Below, piece after piece: positions 31,506-38,767 of a DNA stretch of 64,000 nucleotides. Numbering within the stretch: position 1 is the first letter of the stretch; the number at the start of each line of letters is the position of its first letter. Source of the DNA: CAZWLY01 sp964634465. GTDB lineage: Bacteria > Desulfobacterota > Desulfarculia > G963662305. Under the pieces are notes generated by a model. That model was not told the origin of the DNA. It worked only from the letters and a program-made list of their open reading frames with translations, and searched no databases. Made by a program: the position numbers and the translations under genes. The stretch lies in contig CAZWLY010000002.1 of assembly GCA_964634465.1 (NCBI GenBank), positions 310,001 to 374,000 on the forward strand, in the 5' to 3' direction.

Positions 31506-33583
31506 GCGTCAACCGTCTCCAAACCCGCAACCGCCCCGCGGTCGACCTGTCTACCCGCGTCGTCAGCCTCGCCGCTCGCGGCCAGGCGCCCGCCACCTTG
31601 GACGAGGAGTCCCGCTCCGTCCAGGTCGTCGCCGCCACCGAGCAGCCGGTCGAAATATGGGACTGGGACCGCGGCCGGGTCCAGGAAATCCTGCTGCTCT
31701 CCGGGCTCCGGACACCCGACCAGGTCCCGCTATTGGACAGCCATTCCCGGTGGTCGGTCAATGAGGTCCTCGGCTCGGCTCGGGAATTCAGACCCGAAGG
31801 CGACAAGCTCCTGGCCCGGCTCAAGTTCAGCACGGCCGCCGAGGGAGAAGCCGCCTGGATCAGGGTCAAGGAAGGCCACCTGACCGACGTCTCCATCGGC
31901 TACCGGGTGGAGAAATCCACCTGGGTCGAGGACGGTCAGACCGCGGCCATCGACGGCCGGGAATTCACCGGTCCGGTCAAGGTGGTCACCCGCTGGAAAA
32001 TCCACGAAATTTCCGTCTGCCCCATCGGGGCGGACCCGCAGGCCAAGGCCAGGGCCGCGGCCGAAAAACCCAAACCAAAGGAGGCAACCATGAACCCGCG
32101 TTTCCGCGCGTACCTGGTCAGCCGCGGCCTGAGCCCGGACGCCACCGACGAACAGGCTCGCCAGTTCGCGGTCGACCACAACATCGCCGAGTCTGACATC
32201 CCGGCCGATTTCCAGCCCGAGGAGCGCCGCTCCGAGTCTGCGCCTGCTCCCGAGCCCGCCCCGCCGGCCGACCAGCCGAGCGACCAGGGCCGGGCGGCCG
32301 CCGACCCGGCCCAGATCGCCCAGGAAGCCATCGCCGCCGAGCGGGCCCGCGCCGCCGAGATCCGCGGCATGGGCGCCCGCTTCGACTTGGCCGACCTGGC
32401 CGAGGAACTGATCAACTCCGGGGCCAGTGTCGAAAGGGCGCGGGAGCGATTCCTGGACCGCCTGGCCGAGCGTCAGCCCGGTCCCGAGGGCGTCGGCCAC
32501 CGCATCACCGTGGGGACCGAGGACCGGGACAAGTTCCGCGCCGCCACCCAGGATGCCATTCTGGTTCGGGCCGGCCTAACGGTCGATAGCCCGGCCCCTG
32601 GCCATGACGAGCTGACCGGCTACACGCTCCGCGAGCTGGCCCGCGAGTGTCTCGTCCGCGCCGGAATCCGGCCGCCAGCCAACGTCCTGGACATGGTCGG
32701 CCGCGCCTTAACCTCCTCCGACCTGCCCAACATCCTCTCCAACGTGGCCAACAGGCGCATCATGGAGGGCTACGAGGCGGCCGGAGAGACGTGGTCGATC
32801 TGGTGCGGCGACGGCAGTGTGCCCGATTTCAAGCCCCAGACCTTGTTGCGCTTGGCCGAGTTCGGCGACCTCGACGAGATCCCCGAACACGCCGAATATA
32901 AATACGACAGCATCGACGAGACCCAGGAGACCGTCCAGGTGGCCACGTTCGGAAAGATGATCGCCCTCACCAGGCAGATGATCATCAACGACGACCTGGA
33001 GGCCCTGACAGGCATCCCGGCCGCCATGGGCGAGGCCGCCGCCCGCAAGGTTGCCGACGTGGCCTACGCGGTGCTGATCGCCAACGCCGCCATGGCCGAC
33101 GGCATCGCCCTGTTCCACGCCGATCACGGCAACCTGGCCGCCGCTGGAGCGGCGCCCAACATTACCACCCTGGGCGAGGCCATTAAGGCCATGAAACTCC
33201 AAAAAGATATTCGCGGCCTGCGCCGGCTGACAATCCGGCCCGAATACTTCATCGCTCCGGTGGCCTACGAGGCCCAAATGGAGCAGTTCTTCAACTCCGA
33301 ATACGAGGGCACCCAGGAGAAACCGGGCCTGAAGAATATTTACGCCGGCTCCTACTTCACCAGGGTTTACGAGCCGCGGTTGGATGACGACTCGGCCACG
33401 GCCTGGTATCTGGCCGGCCCCAAGGGGAAATTCGTCAAGGTCTATTTCCTCAACGGCAACCAGACGCCCTACACCGAGTCCAAACAGGGTTGGAACGTCG
33501 ACGGCGTCGAATACAAGGTGCGCATCGACGCCGCCGCCGCGGCCATCGACCACCGCTTCGGCTACAAGAACCCCGGCGCCTAA
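31502..33583 (+). CDS. Fused prohead protease and major capsid protein
   Basis: 693 aa. Residues 1-190 are a prohead protease of the S78/HK97 type: a histidine in LLDSHSRWSV and the serine in LTDVSIGYRV. Residues about 197-330 are a scaffold-like charged helical region (SAPAPEPAPPADQPSD; ERARAAEIRGMG). The rest is an HK97-fold capsid protein (LTGYTLRELARECL, VADVAYAVLIANAAM, LFHADHGNL). Assembly needs self-cleavage. A very strong ribosome site (AAAGGAGG) precedes an internal in-frame ATG at 32090, residue 197, exactly at the junction. A shorter 497-aa capsid-scaffold product is therefore likely. Confidence 0.9.
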   Translation: MSVNRLQTRNRPAVDLSTRVVSLAARGQAPATLDEESRSVQVVAATEQPVEIWDWDRGRVQEILLLSGLRTPDQVPLLDSHSRWSVNEVLGSAREFRPEGDKLLARLKFSTAAEGEAAWIRVKEGHLTDVSIGYRVEKSTWVEDGQTAAIDGREFTGPVKVVTRWKIHEISVCPIGADPQAKARAAAEKPKPKEATMNPRFRAYLVSRGLSPDATDEQARQFAVDHNIAESDIPADFQPEERRSESAPAPEPAPPADQPSDQGRAAADPAQIAQEAIAAERARAAEIRGMGARFDLADLAEELINSGASVERARERFLDRLAERQPGPEGVGHRITVGTEDRDKFRAATQDAILVRAGLTVDSPAPGHDELTGYTLRELARECLVRAGIRPPANVLDMVGRALTSSDLPNILSNVANRRIMEGYEAAGETWSIWCGDGSVPDFKPQTLLRLAEFGDLDEIPEHAEYKYDSIDETQETVQVATFGKMIALTRQMIINDDLEALTGIPAAMGEAAARKVADVAYAVLIANAAMADGIALFHADHGNLAAAGAAPNITTLGEAIKAMKLQKDIRGLRRLTIRPEYFIAPVAYEAQMEQFFNSEYEGTQEKPGLKNIYAGSYFTRVYEPRLDDDSATAWYLAGPKGKFVKVYFLNGNQTPYTESKQGWNVDGVEYKVRIDAAAAAIDHRFGYKNPGA
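32076..32092 (+). promoter_or_regulatory. Internal ribosome-binding site and start in the capsid fusion
   Basis: AAAGGAGGCAACC directly before ATG at 32090-32092 is one of the best Shine-Dalgarno sequences in the window, yet it lies inside an open frame. It would start translation at the scaffold-capsid part. Confidence 0.65.
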
Positions 33584-33628
33584 ACGCACTGACGGGGCGG
33601 GGCGACCCGCCCCTTAAAGGAGGCCGAA

Positions 33629-33961
33629 ATGAAGAATCTGGTTCAGCGGGGCGAAAACATCATCATCACCGCCTCGGGATCCGACATCAACGCTGGCGAC
33701 TTGGTCATCGTCGGTGCACTGGCCTGTGTTGCGGCCAACGACATCGCCGACGGCTACACCGGCCCGGCCGCCACTCAGGGCGTCTACGAGCTGCCCAAGG
33801 ACAACACCGTGGCCATCTCCCAGGGCCAGAAGGTCTACTGGAGCGCCGCCAACTCCAACGTCACCAACGTCGACACCGGCAACACCCTGATCGGCGTCGC
33901 CTTCGAAGCCGCCGCCCAGGCCGCGACCACGGTCAACGTCCTGATCAACGTCGCCACCTGA
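33629..33961 (+). CDS. Capsid decoration protein (DUF2190 type)
   Basis: 110 aa, small beta-barrel protein. NLVQRGENIIITASGSDINAGDLVIVGALACVAAND, then YELPKDNTVAISQGQKVYWS and LIGVAFEAAA are typical of the DUF2190 cement/decoration family that follows the capsid gene. GGAGG lies upstream. Confidence 0.85.
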   Translation: MKNLVQRGENIIITASGSDINAGDLVIVGALACVAANDIADGYTGPAATQGVYELPKDNTVAISQGQKVYWSAANSNVTNVDTGNTLIGVAFEAAAQAATTVNVLINVAT

Positions 33962-34371
33962 TGGGGTCGGTCATGATCGAGAAGATCAGAGACGCCATCG
34001 AAAGGGTCTGTGAGTCCGGCCGGGTGACCGCCGACGGCAAGCCCGCAGTCAAGGCCCTGGCCGAGGAGCTGGGTCAGGACGTCAGCGCAGACGAACGCGA
34101 CGCCTGGTGGGCCGAGCTGGCTCAGGCCGACCAAGCCGGCTCCCTCATCTACCTGGGCCCGCCGATTGTGGGCGTTCTGGTCCCCACAGGGGCCAAGTTC
34201 CGCGAGGGCGAACAACCCCAGCCCCTGGCCGAGGCGGTCGAGGCTAACCCCGACCTGGCCAAGTTGATCGTCCCAGCCGAGAACGCAGGCGCACTTACGG
34301 CGGCGTTGCAGACGCCCGGCACCGAGGAGGCCGAGCTCTACCGCGCCGCCTCCAAGGCGCTGAAACGCTGA
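33961..34371 (+). CDS. Hypothetical head-region protein
   Basis: 136 aa (ATG at 33961 overlaps the upstream stop; ATG at 33973 is an alternative). Helical N-terminus (IEKIRDAIERVCESGRVTADGKPAVKALAEELG) with an acidic C-terminal half. Lies where head-completion proteins are expected, but no family is recognised. Confidence 0.5.
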   Translation: MGSVMIEKIRDAIERVCESGRVTADGKPAVKALAEELGQDVSADERDAWWAELAQADQAGSLIYLGPPIVGVLVPTGAKFREGEQPQPLAEAVEANPDLAKLIVPAENAGALTAALQTPGTEEAELYRAASKALKR

Positions 34372-34383
34372 AGGGGAAGCTCC

Positions 34384-34473
34384 ATGCTTCGGTCCAGCCA
34401 AACCCCCAACCCCAGACGGGAGGCGGCCCGCGCCGCCCCGGGCCGCCTCCCCCCGCCCGGGAGGGATGAATGA
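34384..34473 (+). CDS. Possible 29-residue peptide over a strong hairpin
   Basis: MLRSSQTPNPRREAARAA and so on to RDE. AAGGGGAAG lies before its ATG and its stop overlaps the next start (ATGA). The frame is dominated by a hairpin sequence, so it may only serve translational coupling or be fortuitous. Confidence 0.25.
   Translation: MLRSSQTPNPRREAARAAPGRLPPPGRDE
34418..34451 (+). other. Strong 12-bp hairpin between head and tail genes
   Basis: GGGAGGCGGCCC (34418-34429) pairs perfectly with GGGCCGCCTCCC (34440-34451) over a 10-nt loop. There is no T-run, so it is more likely an mRNA-stability or attenuation element than a standard terminator. Confidence 0.6.
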
Positions 34474-34670
34474 CCGCCGACCACACCTGCCCGGTGCATG
34501 ACGAGTTCGCCCGGAATATGTACGGCCAGCTCAAGGAGGTCAAGGGTAGCGTGAAATCCTTGGAAGACAGATTCGCCAGCATATCCCGAACCATCTATAT
34601 CGGGGCCGGGATCGTCTTTGTCGGCTCGGTGGTCATCGGGCCGATCCTGACCTCTGTCCTGGCCAGGTAG
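34470..34670 (+). CDS. Small membrane-anchored protein
   Basis: 66 aa. An N-terminal charged part with HTCPVHDEF, a short coiled segment (LKEVKGSVKSLEDRFASI), and one C-terminal membrane helix (IYIGAGIVFVGSVVIGPILTSVL). Layout is like gp-hemolysin XhlA or small holin-associated proteins. Good ribosome site GGGAGGG. Function unknown. Confidence 0.6.
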   Translation: MTADHTCPVHDEFARNMYGQLKEVKGSVKSLEDRFASISRTIYIGAGIVFVGSVVIGPILTSVLAR

Positions 34671-34680
34671 GGAGGGGGCG

Positions 34681-35262
34681 ATGTTGAAGGTCGTGCTGAG
34701 GCAGGCCGATGTCAACCGAATACTAAATGGTCTGGACAGAACGGTCCGCGACTTGGCCACGGCCAGGAGCCGAGCCCTGAACCGGACGATCCAAATGACC
34801 AAGACCGAGGCCAGCCGGGTCATTCGCCAAGAGCTACCCGCGCTCAAAAAGCGGCAAGTGGACCGCTACCTGAGCGTCAACCGGGCCAGCCGCCGCAACC
34901 ACGAGGCCCGGCTAATCTGTCGTTTCAAGCCCATGCCGCTTAAGTATTTCGACCCCCAGCCGAAACGCCCGCTTCACGAGTACAAGCGGCGCAAGAGGAT
35001 CAAAGGCGTGTCGGTCCGGGTCAAACACGGTCGAAAGACCATCCCCGGCTCGTTCATGGCCCGGATGAAATCCGGCCACCTCGGCGTGTTCCGCCGCAAG
35101 GGCAAACCCCGGCTGCCGATAAAAGCGCTCTACGGCCCTGCGCCGTATCACATTTTCAAGGACCACCTGGACCACCTCCAAGATTTCGCCTTGGAGAAAC
35201 TGGAGCAGCGGTTGAGACACGAGGTCGGCCGCGTGCTCGATAGACACCTGAGGGCCGCCTGA
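34681..35262 (+). CDS. Minor tail protein Z-like
   Basis: 193 aa, strongly basic. It matches prophage minor tail protein Z (GPZ family): RNKALNR-type RSRALNRTIQMTKTEASRVIRQELPALKKRQVDRYL, a beta part (ARLICRFKPMPLKYF) and HIFKDHLDHLQDFALEKLEQRLRHEV. Role in tail maturation at the head-tail interface. One-base overlap with the next gene. Confidence 0.8.
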   Translation: MLKVVLRQADVNRILNGLDRTVRDLATARSRALNRTIQMTKTEASRVIRQELPALKKRQVDRYLSVNRASRRNHEARLICRFKPMPLKYFDPQPKRPLHEYKRRKRIKGVSVRVKHGRKTIPGSFMARMKSGHLGVFRRKGKPRLPIKALYGPAPYHIFKDHLDHLQDFALEKLEQRLRHEVGRVLDRHLRAA

Positions 35263-35564
35263 TGTTCCAGGAAGATCACAGCGTATTCCTGGCCGATTTC
35301 GCCTCGGACGTGGTCCTGTTCCCCGGCCAGCCGAGCGAGCGCACGGTCGAGAAGTGCGGCATCTTCGACGCCGATCACGAGACCGTCGAGATGGGCGACT
35401 ACGGCGAGATATCCACTGTCCACCCGGTCCTGGATTGCCCCCAGTCCTATGTCTCCGACGTCGTCGCCGGGGACGAGCTGGAAATCGACGGCGTCCGATT
35501 TCGCGTCATCGACGTCCAGCCCCACGACGCCGGTTGGGTCTGGCTGATACTCCACGAGGTCTGA
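35262..35564 (+). CDS. Head-tail joining protein
   Basis: 100 aa, beta-rich. VLFPGQPSERTVEKCGIFDADHETVEMGDYGEIS and VVAGDELEIDGVRFRVIDVQPHDAGWVWLIL fit the small head-tail joining family (lambda FII/Gifsy type) that completes the neck. Confidence 0.7.
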   Translation: MFQEDHSVFLADFASDVVLFPGQPSERTVEKCGIFDADHETVEMGDYGEISTVHPVLDCPQSYVSDVVAGDELEIDGVRFRVIDVQPHDAGWVWLILHEV

Positions 35565-35566
35565 TC

Positions 35567-36127
35567 GTGCACCAGAGGCAGCAGATACGTGAGGCTATCG
35601 CCGCCCAACTCGTGGCCGGCTTGGCCGGTGTGCTCCCCGATCCGGTGGCCGAGCACGTCCACACCAACCGGGCGCTGCCGGTCGGCGAGCCCGCCCTGCC
35701 GGCCGTCCTGGTCTACGCCGCCAAGGAACGGCCCGACGGACGGATGATGTCCACCACTCAAAAAGTCAAGCGAGTCCTGACCGTGGTGGTCGAGGCGGCC
35801 GTGGAGGCGGAGGACGTTGACGGTGGCCGCGACGACCTGGGCGAAGCCATCGAAACCGCCATCCTGGCTACGCCCGGTCTGGGCCTGGACTTCGTTGAGG
35901 ACACCGTCTGGACTGAAACCGAAATCGGGATCAAGGAACAGGCCAAGGGCCGCAGGGAATACGGCTCCATGGCCATGGTCTTCGAGGTCGCCTACTGGTA
36001 CCAGGCCCCGGATCTGGAGGCCGAGGCCGCCGTGGAGTTGCGCGAAATCTCGGCGCAGTTCGACCTCCCCCCCGACCACACCGAACCGCCCGAAAACGAC
36101 CACGAAGCCGTGGCCGAGCTGGAGTAA
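35567..36127 (+). CDS. Tail-terminator-like protein (gpU type)
   Basis: 186 aa from GTG at 35567 with GAGGT upstream. HQRQQIREAIAAQLVAGL, PAVLVYAAKERPDGRM, VLTVVVEAAVEAEDVD and YWYQAPDLEAEAAVEL fit the alpha/beta tail-terminator fold, and the place after Z and the joining protein is right for gene U. Family membership is judged from pattern and position only. Confidence 0.6.
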   Translation: MHQRQQIREAIAAQLVAGLAGVLPDPVAEHVHTNRALPVGEPALPAVLVYAAKERPDGRMMSTTQKVKRVLTVVVEAAVEAEDVDGGRDDLGEAIETAILATPGLGLDFVEDTVWTETEIGIKEQAKGRREYGSMAMVFEVAYWYQAPDLEAEAAVELREISAQFDLPPDHTEPPENDHEAVAELE

Positions 36128-36137
36128 GGAGGACGCC

Positions 36138-36356
36138 ATGCCGAAGATCAAGGTCAAATCGGCCAGCAAGGACACGCCGTGCCCGATGGAGCGATCGGGC
36201 CGGAAGTTCCCGGCCGACAAGTTTACCGAGGTCGAAAAAACGCCCTATATCATCGCCCGGCTCCGAACCGGCGAACTGATCGAGGAGGGCGGTGTCGAAA
36301 ACAACCCGGTCCCGGCCGAAAAACCCGGGCCCAAGAAAAAAGGAGGCGCTGACTGA
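36138..36356 (+). CDS. DUF2635 protein (Mu gp38-like)
   Basis: 72 aa, AAGGAGG upstream. The pattern of charged N-terminus, FPADKFTEVEKTPYIIARLRTGELIEEGG and a short Lys-rich end is that of the small DUF2635 proteins encoded immediately before the Mu-type sheath. Role unknown. Overlaps the sheath start by one base. Confidence 0.75.
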   Translation: MPKIKVKSASKDTPCPMERSGRKFPADKFTEVEKTPYIIARLRTGELIEEGGVENNPVPAEKPGPKKKGGAD

Positions 36357-37819
36357 TGGGCGCGCTCGACGAAAGAATCGACTGGCAGAGGACACCGGCC
36401 AGCGGCTACAAGCCGCGGGTCATGGCCGAAATCGACAAACGCCAGGCCGACCGCAACTTCCTCAGCCCCAACCACCACCGCCTGTTGTTGGTCGGCCAGA
36501 AAAGCGCCGACGCCACTGTGGCCGACGACACCCTCCGCCGGGTTTTCAGCGACGAGGACGCCGGGGCGGACTTCGGCCTGGGCTCGGAGCTCCACTTGAT
36601 GGCCCGCGCGGCCCTCAAGGCCAACCCCTACGCTGAAATCTTCGCCATCGCTGTCCCCGCCGCGGGCGGCACGGTCCAGGCGACCACCACCGCCACATTC
36701 TCTGGCCCGGCCACAGGTTCCGGATACGGCGAGGCCTGGATTGGCTACAACAAGGTCACCTTCGAGATCGCCTCGGGCGACTCGGCCGACGACATGGCCA
36801 CCGCGCTGAAAAACGCTGTGGACGCCAACCCCAAACTGCCGGTGACCGCCTCTGCCGCGACCGGCGTCACCACCCTGACGGCCAAGTGCGGCGGCAGCCT
36901 CGGCAACGAGCTGAAGATCACCGTGACGGTCAACGCCGCCGGGGCAGACGTGGTGGTGGCCGCTGGAACCGCTGGTGCCAACGATCCCGACTATACCAAC
37001 ACCCTGGCCGCGGTCTTCGCCCCCGGCAAGGAGTACGAGCCGACCCAGATCGCCATCGCCCACAACGACGCCACCAACCTGGGCCTGCTCAAGACCCATT
37101 GTTACAACCTGGCCGACCCGCGCGAACTGCGCTTCGCCCAGGGCCACGTCGGCTTCACCGGCACCATCAGCGCCGCCACCGCCTTGGCCTCCGGGGTCAA
37201 CAACTGGTGGATACAGATCCACGCCCTGGAGGGCTCTCGGTCGCTCAGCTACGAGATCGGCGCGGCCGTGGCGAGCGTCTGCTGCTCCGAGGAAGACCCG
37301 GCCCGGCCGCTCCAGAGGCTACCGGTCAAGGGCATCGACCCGCCCCAGGACGTGGCCGATCGCTACTCCGGCACCGAGCAGGAGACGCTGCTCGAAAACG
37401 GCGTCTCCTGCCTGGAGGTCGGGCCGGGCGAGGAGGTCAAGATCGTCCGAATCGTCAACACCTACACTAACGAAAGCGGGGCCGATGTCCAGTACGGCCG
37501 CGACTACATCCACGCCGGCCTGGCCGCTTACCTGGCCAAGGACCTGACCGATTTCCTGGTCAAGATGTTCCCTCGCCAGAAACTGACCACCCGGGTGCTC
37601 AAGGAAATCCACCAGGCCGTCGCCGGCAGATTCCGAGACTACGCCCGGGCCGAACTGGTCCACTACCCCGAGCTGACAGATCAGAACATGATCGTCCGTC
37701 AGAGCAACAAAGACTCCCAGCGGGTCGACGTCGGCATCCCGACCTATCCGGTCGAGGGCCTGCGGACCATCGCCACCCAACTCCAGATGCTCCGGGTCGC
37801 CCTGTCGATCGGAGCCTGA
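36356..37819 (+). CDS. Contractile tail sheath protein (Mu L-like)
   Basis: 487 aa, normal length for the Mu-type sheath. RNFLSPNHHRLLLVGQK, an inserted beta domain (about 100-200: TVQATTTATFSGPATGSGYG, ADDMATALKNAVDANP), then QIAIAHNDATNLGLLKTHC, and the conserved C-terminal part (DYIHAGLAAYLAKDLTDFLVKMF; TRVLKEIHQAVAGRFRDY). It is diagnostic of a myovirus. Confidence 0.92.
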   Translation: MGALDERIDWQRTPASGYKPRVMAEIDKRQADRNFLSPNHHRLLLVGQKSADATVADDTLRRVFSDEDAGADFGLGSELHLMARAALKANPYAEIFAIAVPAAGGTVQATTTATFSGPATGSGYGEAWIGYNKVTFEIASGDSADDMATALKNAVDANPKLPVTASAATGVTTLTAKCGGSLGNELKITVTVNAAGADVVVAAGTAGANDPDYTNTLAAVFAPGKEYEPTQIAIAHNDATNLGLLKTHCYNLADPRELRFAQGHVGFTGTISAATALASGVNNWWIQIHALEGSRSLSYEIGAAVASVCCSEEDPARPLQRLPVKGIDPPQDVADRYSGTEQETLLENGVSCLEVGPGEEVKIVRIVNTYTNESGADVQYGRDYIHAGLAAYLAKDLTDFLVKMFPRQKLTTRVLKEIHQAVAGRFRDYARAELVHYPELTDQNMIVRQSNKDSQRVDVGIPTYPVEGLRTIATQLQMLRVALSIGA

Positions 37820-37832
37820 TTAGGAGACAGCC

Positions 37833-38204
37833 ATGCCGAAATACGTAGGCGATGTGGTCATCAAGGTCGACGGCACTTTGTGGGACATCATCGACGGAGA
37901 CTACGAGTCCGACACCGGCCGCAAAACATTCGACCTGATGACCCAGCAGCCCCAAGTCAACACCTATCAGACCGCCTCCAAGGTGACCGGCTCCATCAAC
38001 GTGGCCATTCCCCTGGGCAAGACCGAGCCCAAGTGGGAGGAGATCGAGGACGCCAAGATATTGTTCTTGACCGCCGACGGAGAGTGGTCCGAGGCGATCG
38101 ACCAGGTCGGCGTCGAATCGGTCAGCGGCAAGTTCAGCGCCGGCCAGCAGGCTCAACGGACTATCCAGTTCCACGGCATTATGGGCACGCAAGGAGGCAA
38201 GTAA
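37833..38204 (+). CDS. Tail tube protein (Mu M-like)
   Basis: 123 aa. VVIKVDGTLWDIIDGDYESDTGRKTFDLMTQQ, then TGSINVAIPLGKTEP and AGQQAQRTIQFHGIMGTQGGK match the Mu tail-tube family. Always next to the sheath. AGGAGAC lies upstream. Confidence 0.88.
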   Translation: MPKYVGDVVIKVDGTLWDIIDGDYESDTGRKTFDLMTQQPQVNTYQTASKVTGSINVAIPLGKTEPKWEEIEDAKILFLTADGEWSEAIDQVGVESVSGKFSAGQQAQRTIQFHGIMGTQGGK

Positions 38205-38654
38205 GTGTCCGAGCTGAAAGCGCCGGCCAACCTGACCGAGGAAGTCAAGTTGCCGATCGGGATCATCTGGGCCGGAAAGACATACCCCACCATCACCCTG
38301 CGAGCCGAGATGGTCGGGGACGAGGCGGCCGTGATCGACGAGCTTTTGGCCGAAGACCCGTCCCGGCTGAACCTGGACGATGCAGAAAACCCGGTCCGGG
38401 TCGGGTTATTCGAGCTGACCACCCGGAAAAGGCTTCGCCGGATTGTCTCCGCCGAAGCCGAAGACGGCGACAAACTGGAAGGCGACACCCTGCGCAAGGC
38501 CCTGGCCCTGGGCCTCCACGTCGCCGACGGCGAGGTCCTGGCCGAGGCCGACCAGCGCTTGGGAAAAAAGCTGCCCGGCGGGAGCGAGCCCTCGCCCCCG
38601 TCCGGGCCAGAGAAGTCGCCCTCCGAAAGCTCGGATACAGCACGGCCGAAATAG
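38205..38654 (+). CDS. Tail assembly chaperone, short form (Mu gp41-like)
   Basis: 149 aa from a GTG start. LPIGIIWAGKTYPTITLRAEMVGDEAAVIDELL and NPVRVGLFELTTRKRLRRIV fit the gp41-type tail assembly chaperone. Near residue 119-122 the mRNA carries GGGAAAAAAG (38561-38570). This combines two -1 slippery heptamers in phase, G-GGA-AAA and A-AAA-AAG. Ribosomes that do not slip finish at 38654 with a Pro/Ser-rich tail. Confidence 0.85.
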   Translation: MSELKAPANLTEEVKLPIGIIWAGKTYPTITLRAEMVGDEAAVIDELLAEDPSRLNLDDAENPVRVGLFELTTRKRLRRIVSAEAEDGDKLEGDTLRKALALGLHVADGEVLAEADQRLGKKLPGGSEPSPPSGPEKSPSESSDTARPK

Positions 38655-38767
38655 AGGCTATGTCGGCGGCCGAGGCCAAGTCGATCATCGACTGGGCATA
38701 CTCGCCGCCCAAACCCCAGGATGAGCCGCTCGGGCAGGCTCTGCAAAAGGCGTTGAGCAAGAAATGA
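38205..38767 (+). CDS. Tail assembly chaperone, -1 frameshift long form
   Basis: Slipping back one base at 38561-38570 continues into a second frame through AARRERALAPVRAREVALRKLGYSTAEIEAMSAAEAKSIIDWAY to the stop at 38765-38767, giving 187 aa. The extension (LGYSTAEIEAMSAAEAKSIIDW) is a recognisable gp42/GT-type tail, with no independent start. A GC-rich hairpin (38580-38582/38584-38587 with 38592-38595/38597-38599) lies 9 nt downstream of the slippery site, a good stimulatory position. The stop overlaps the tape-measure start (ATGA). Confidence 0.8.
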
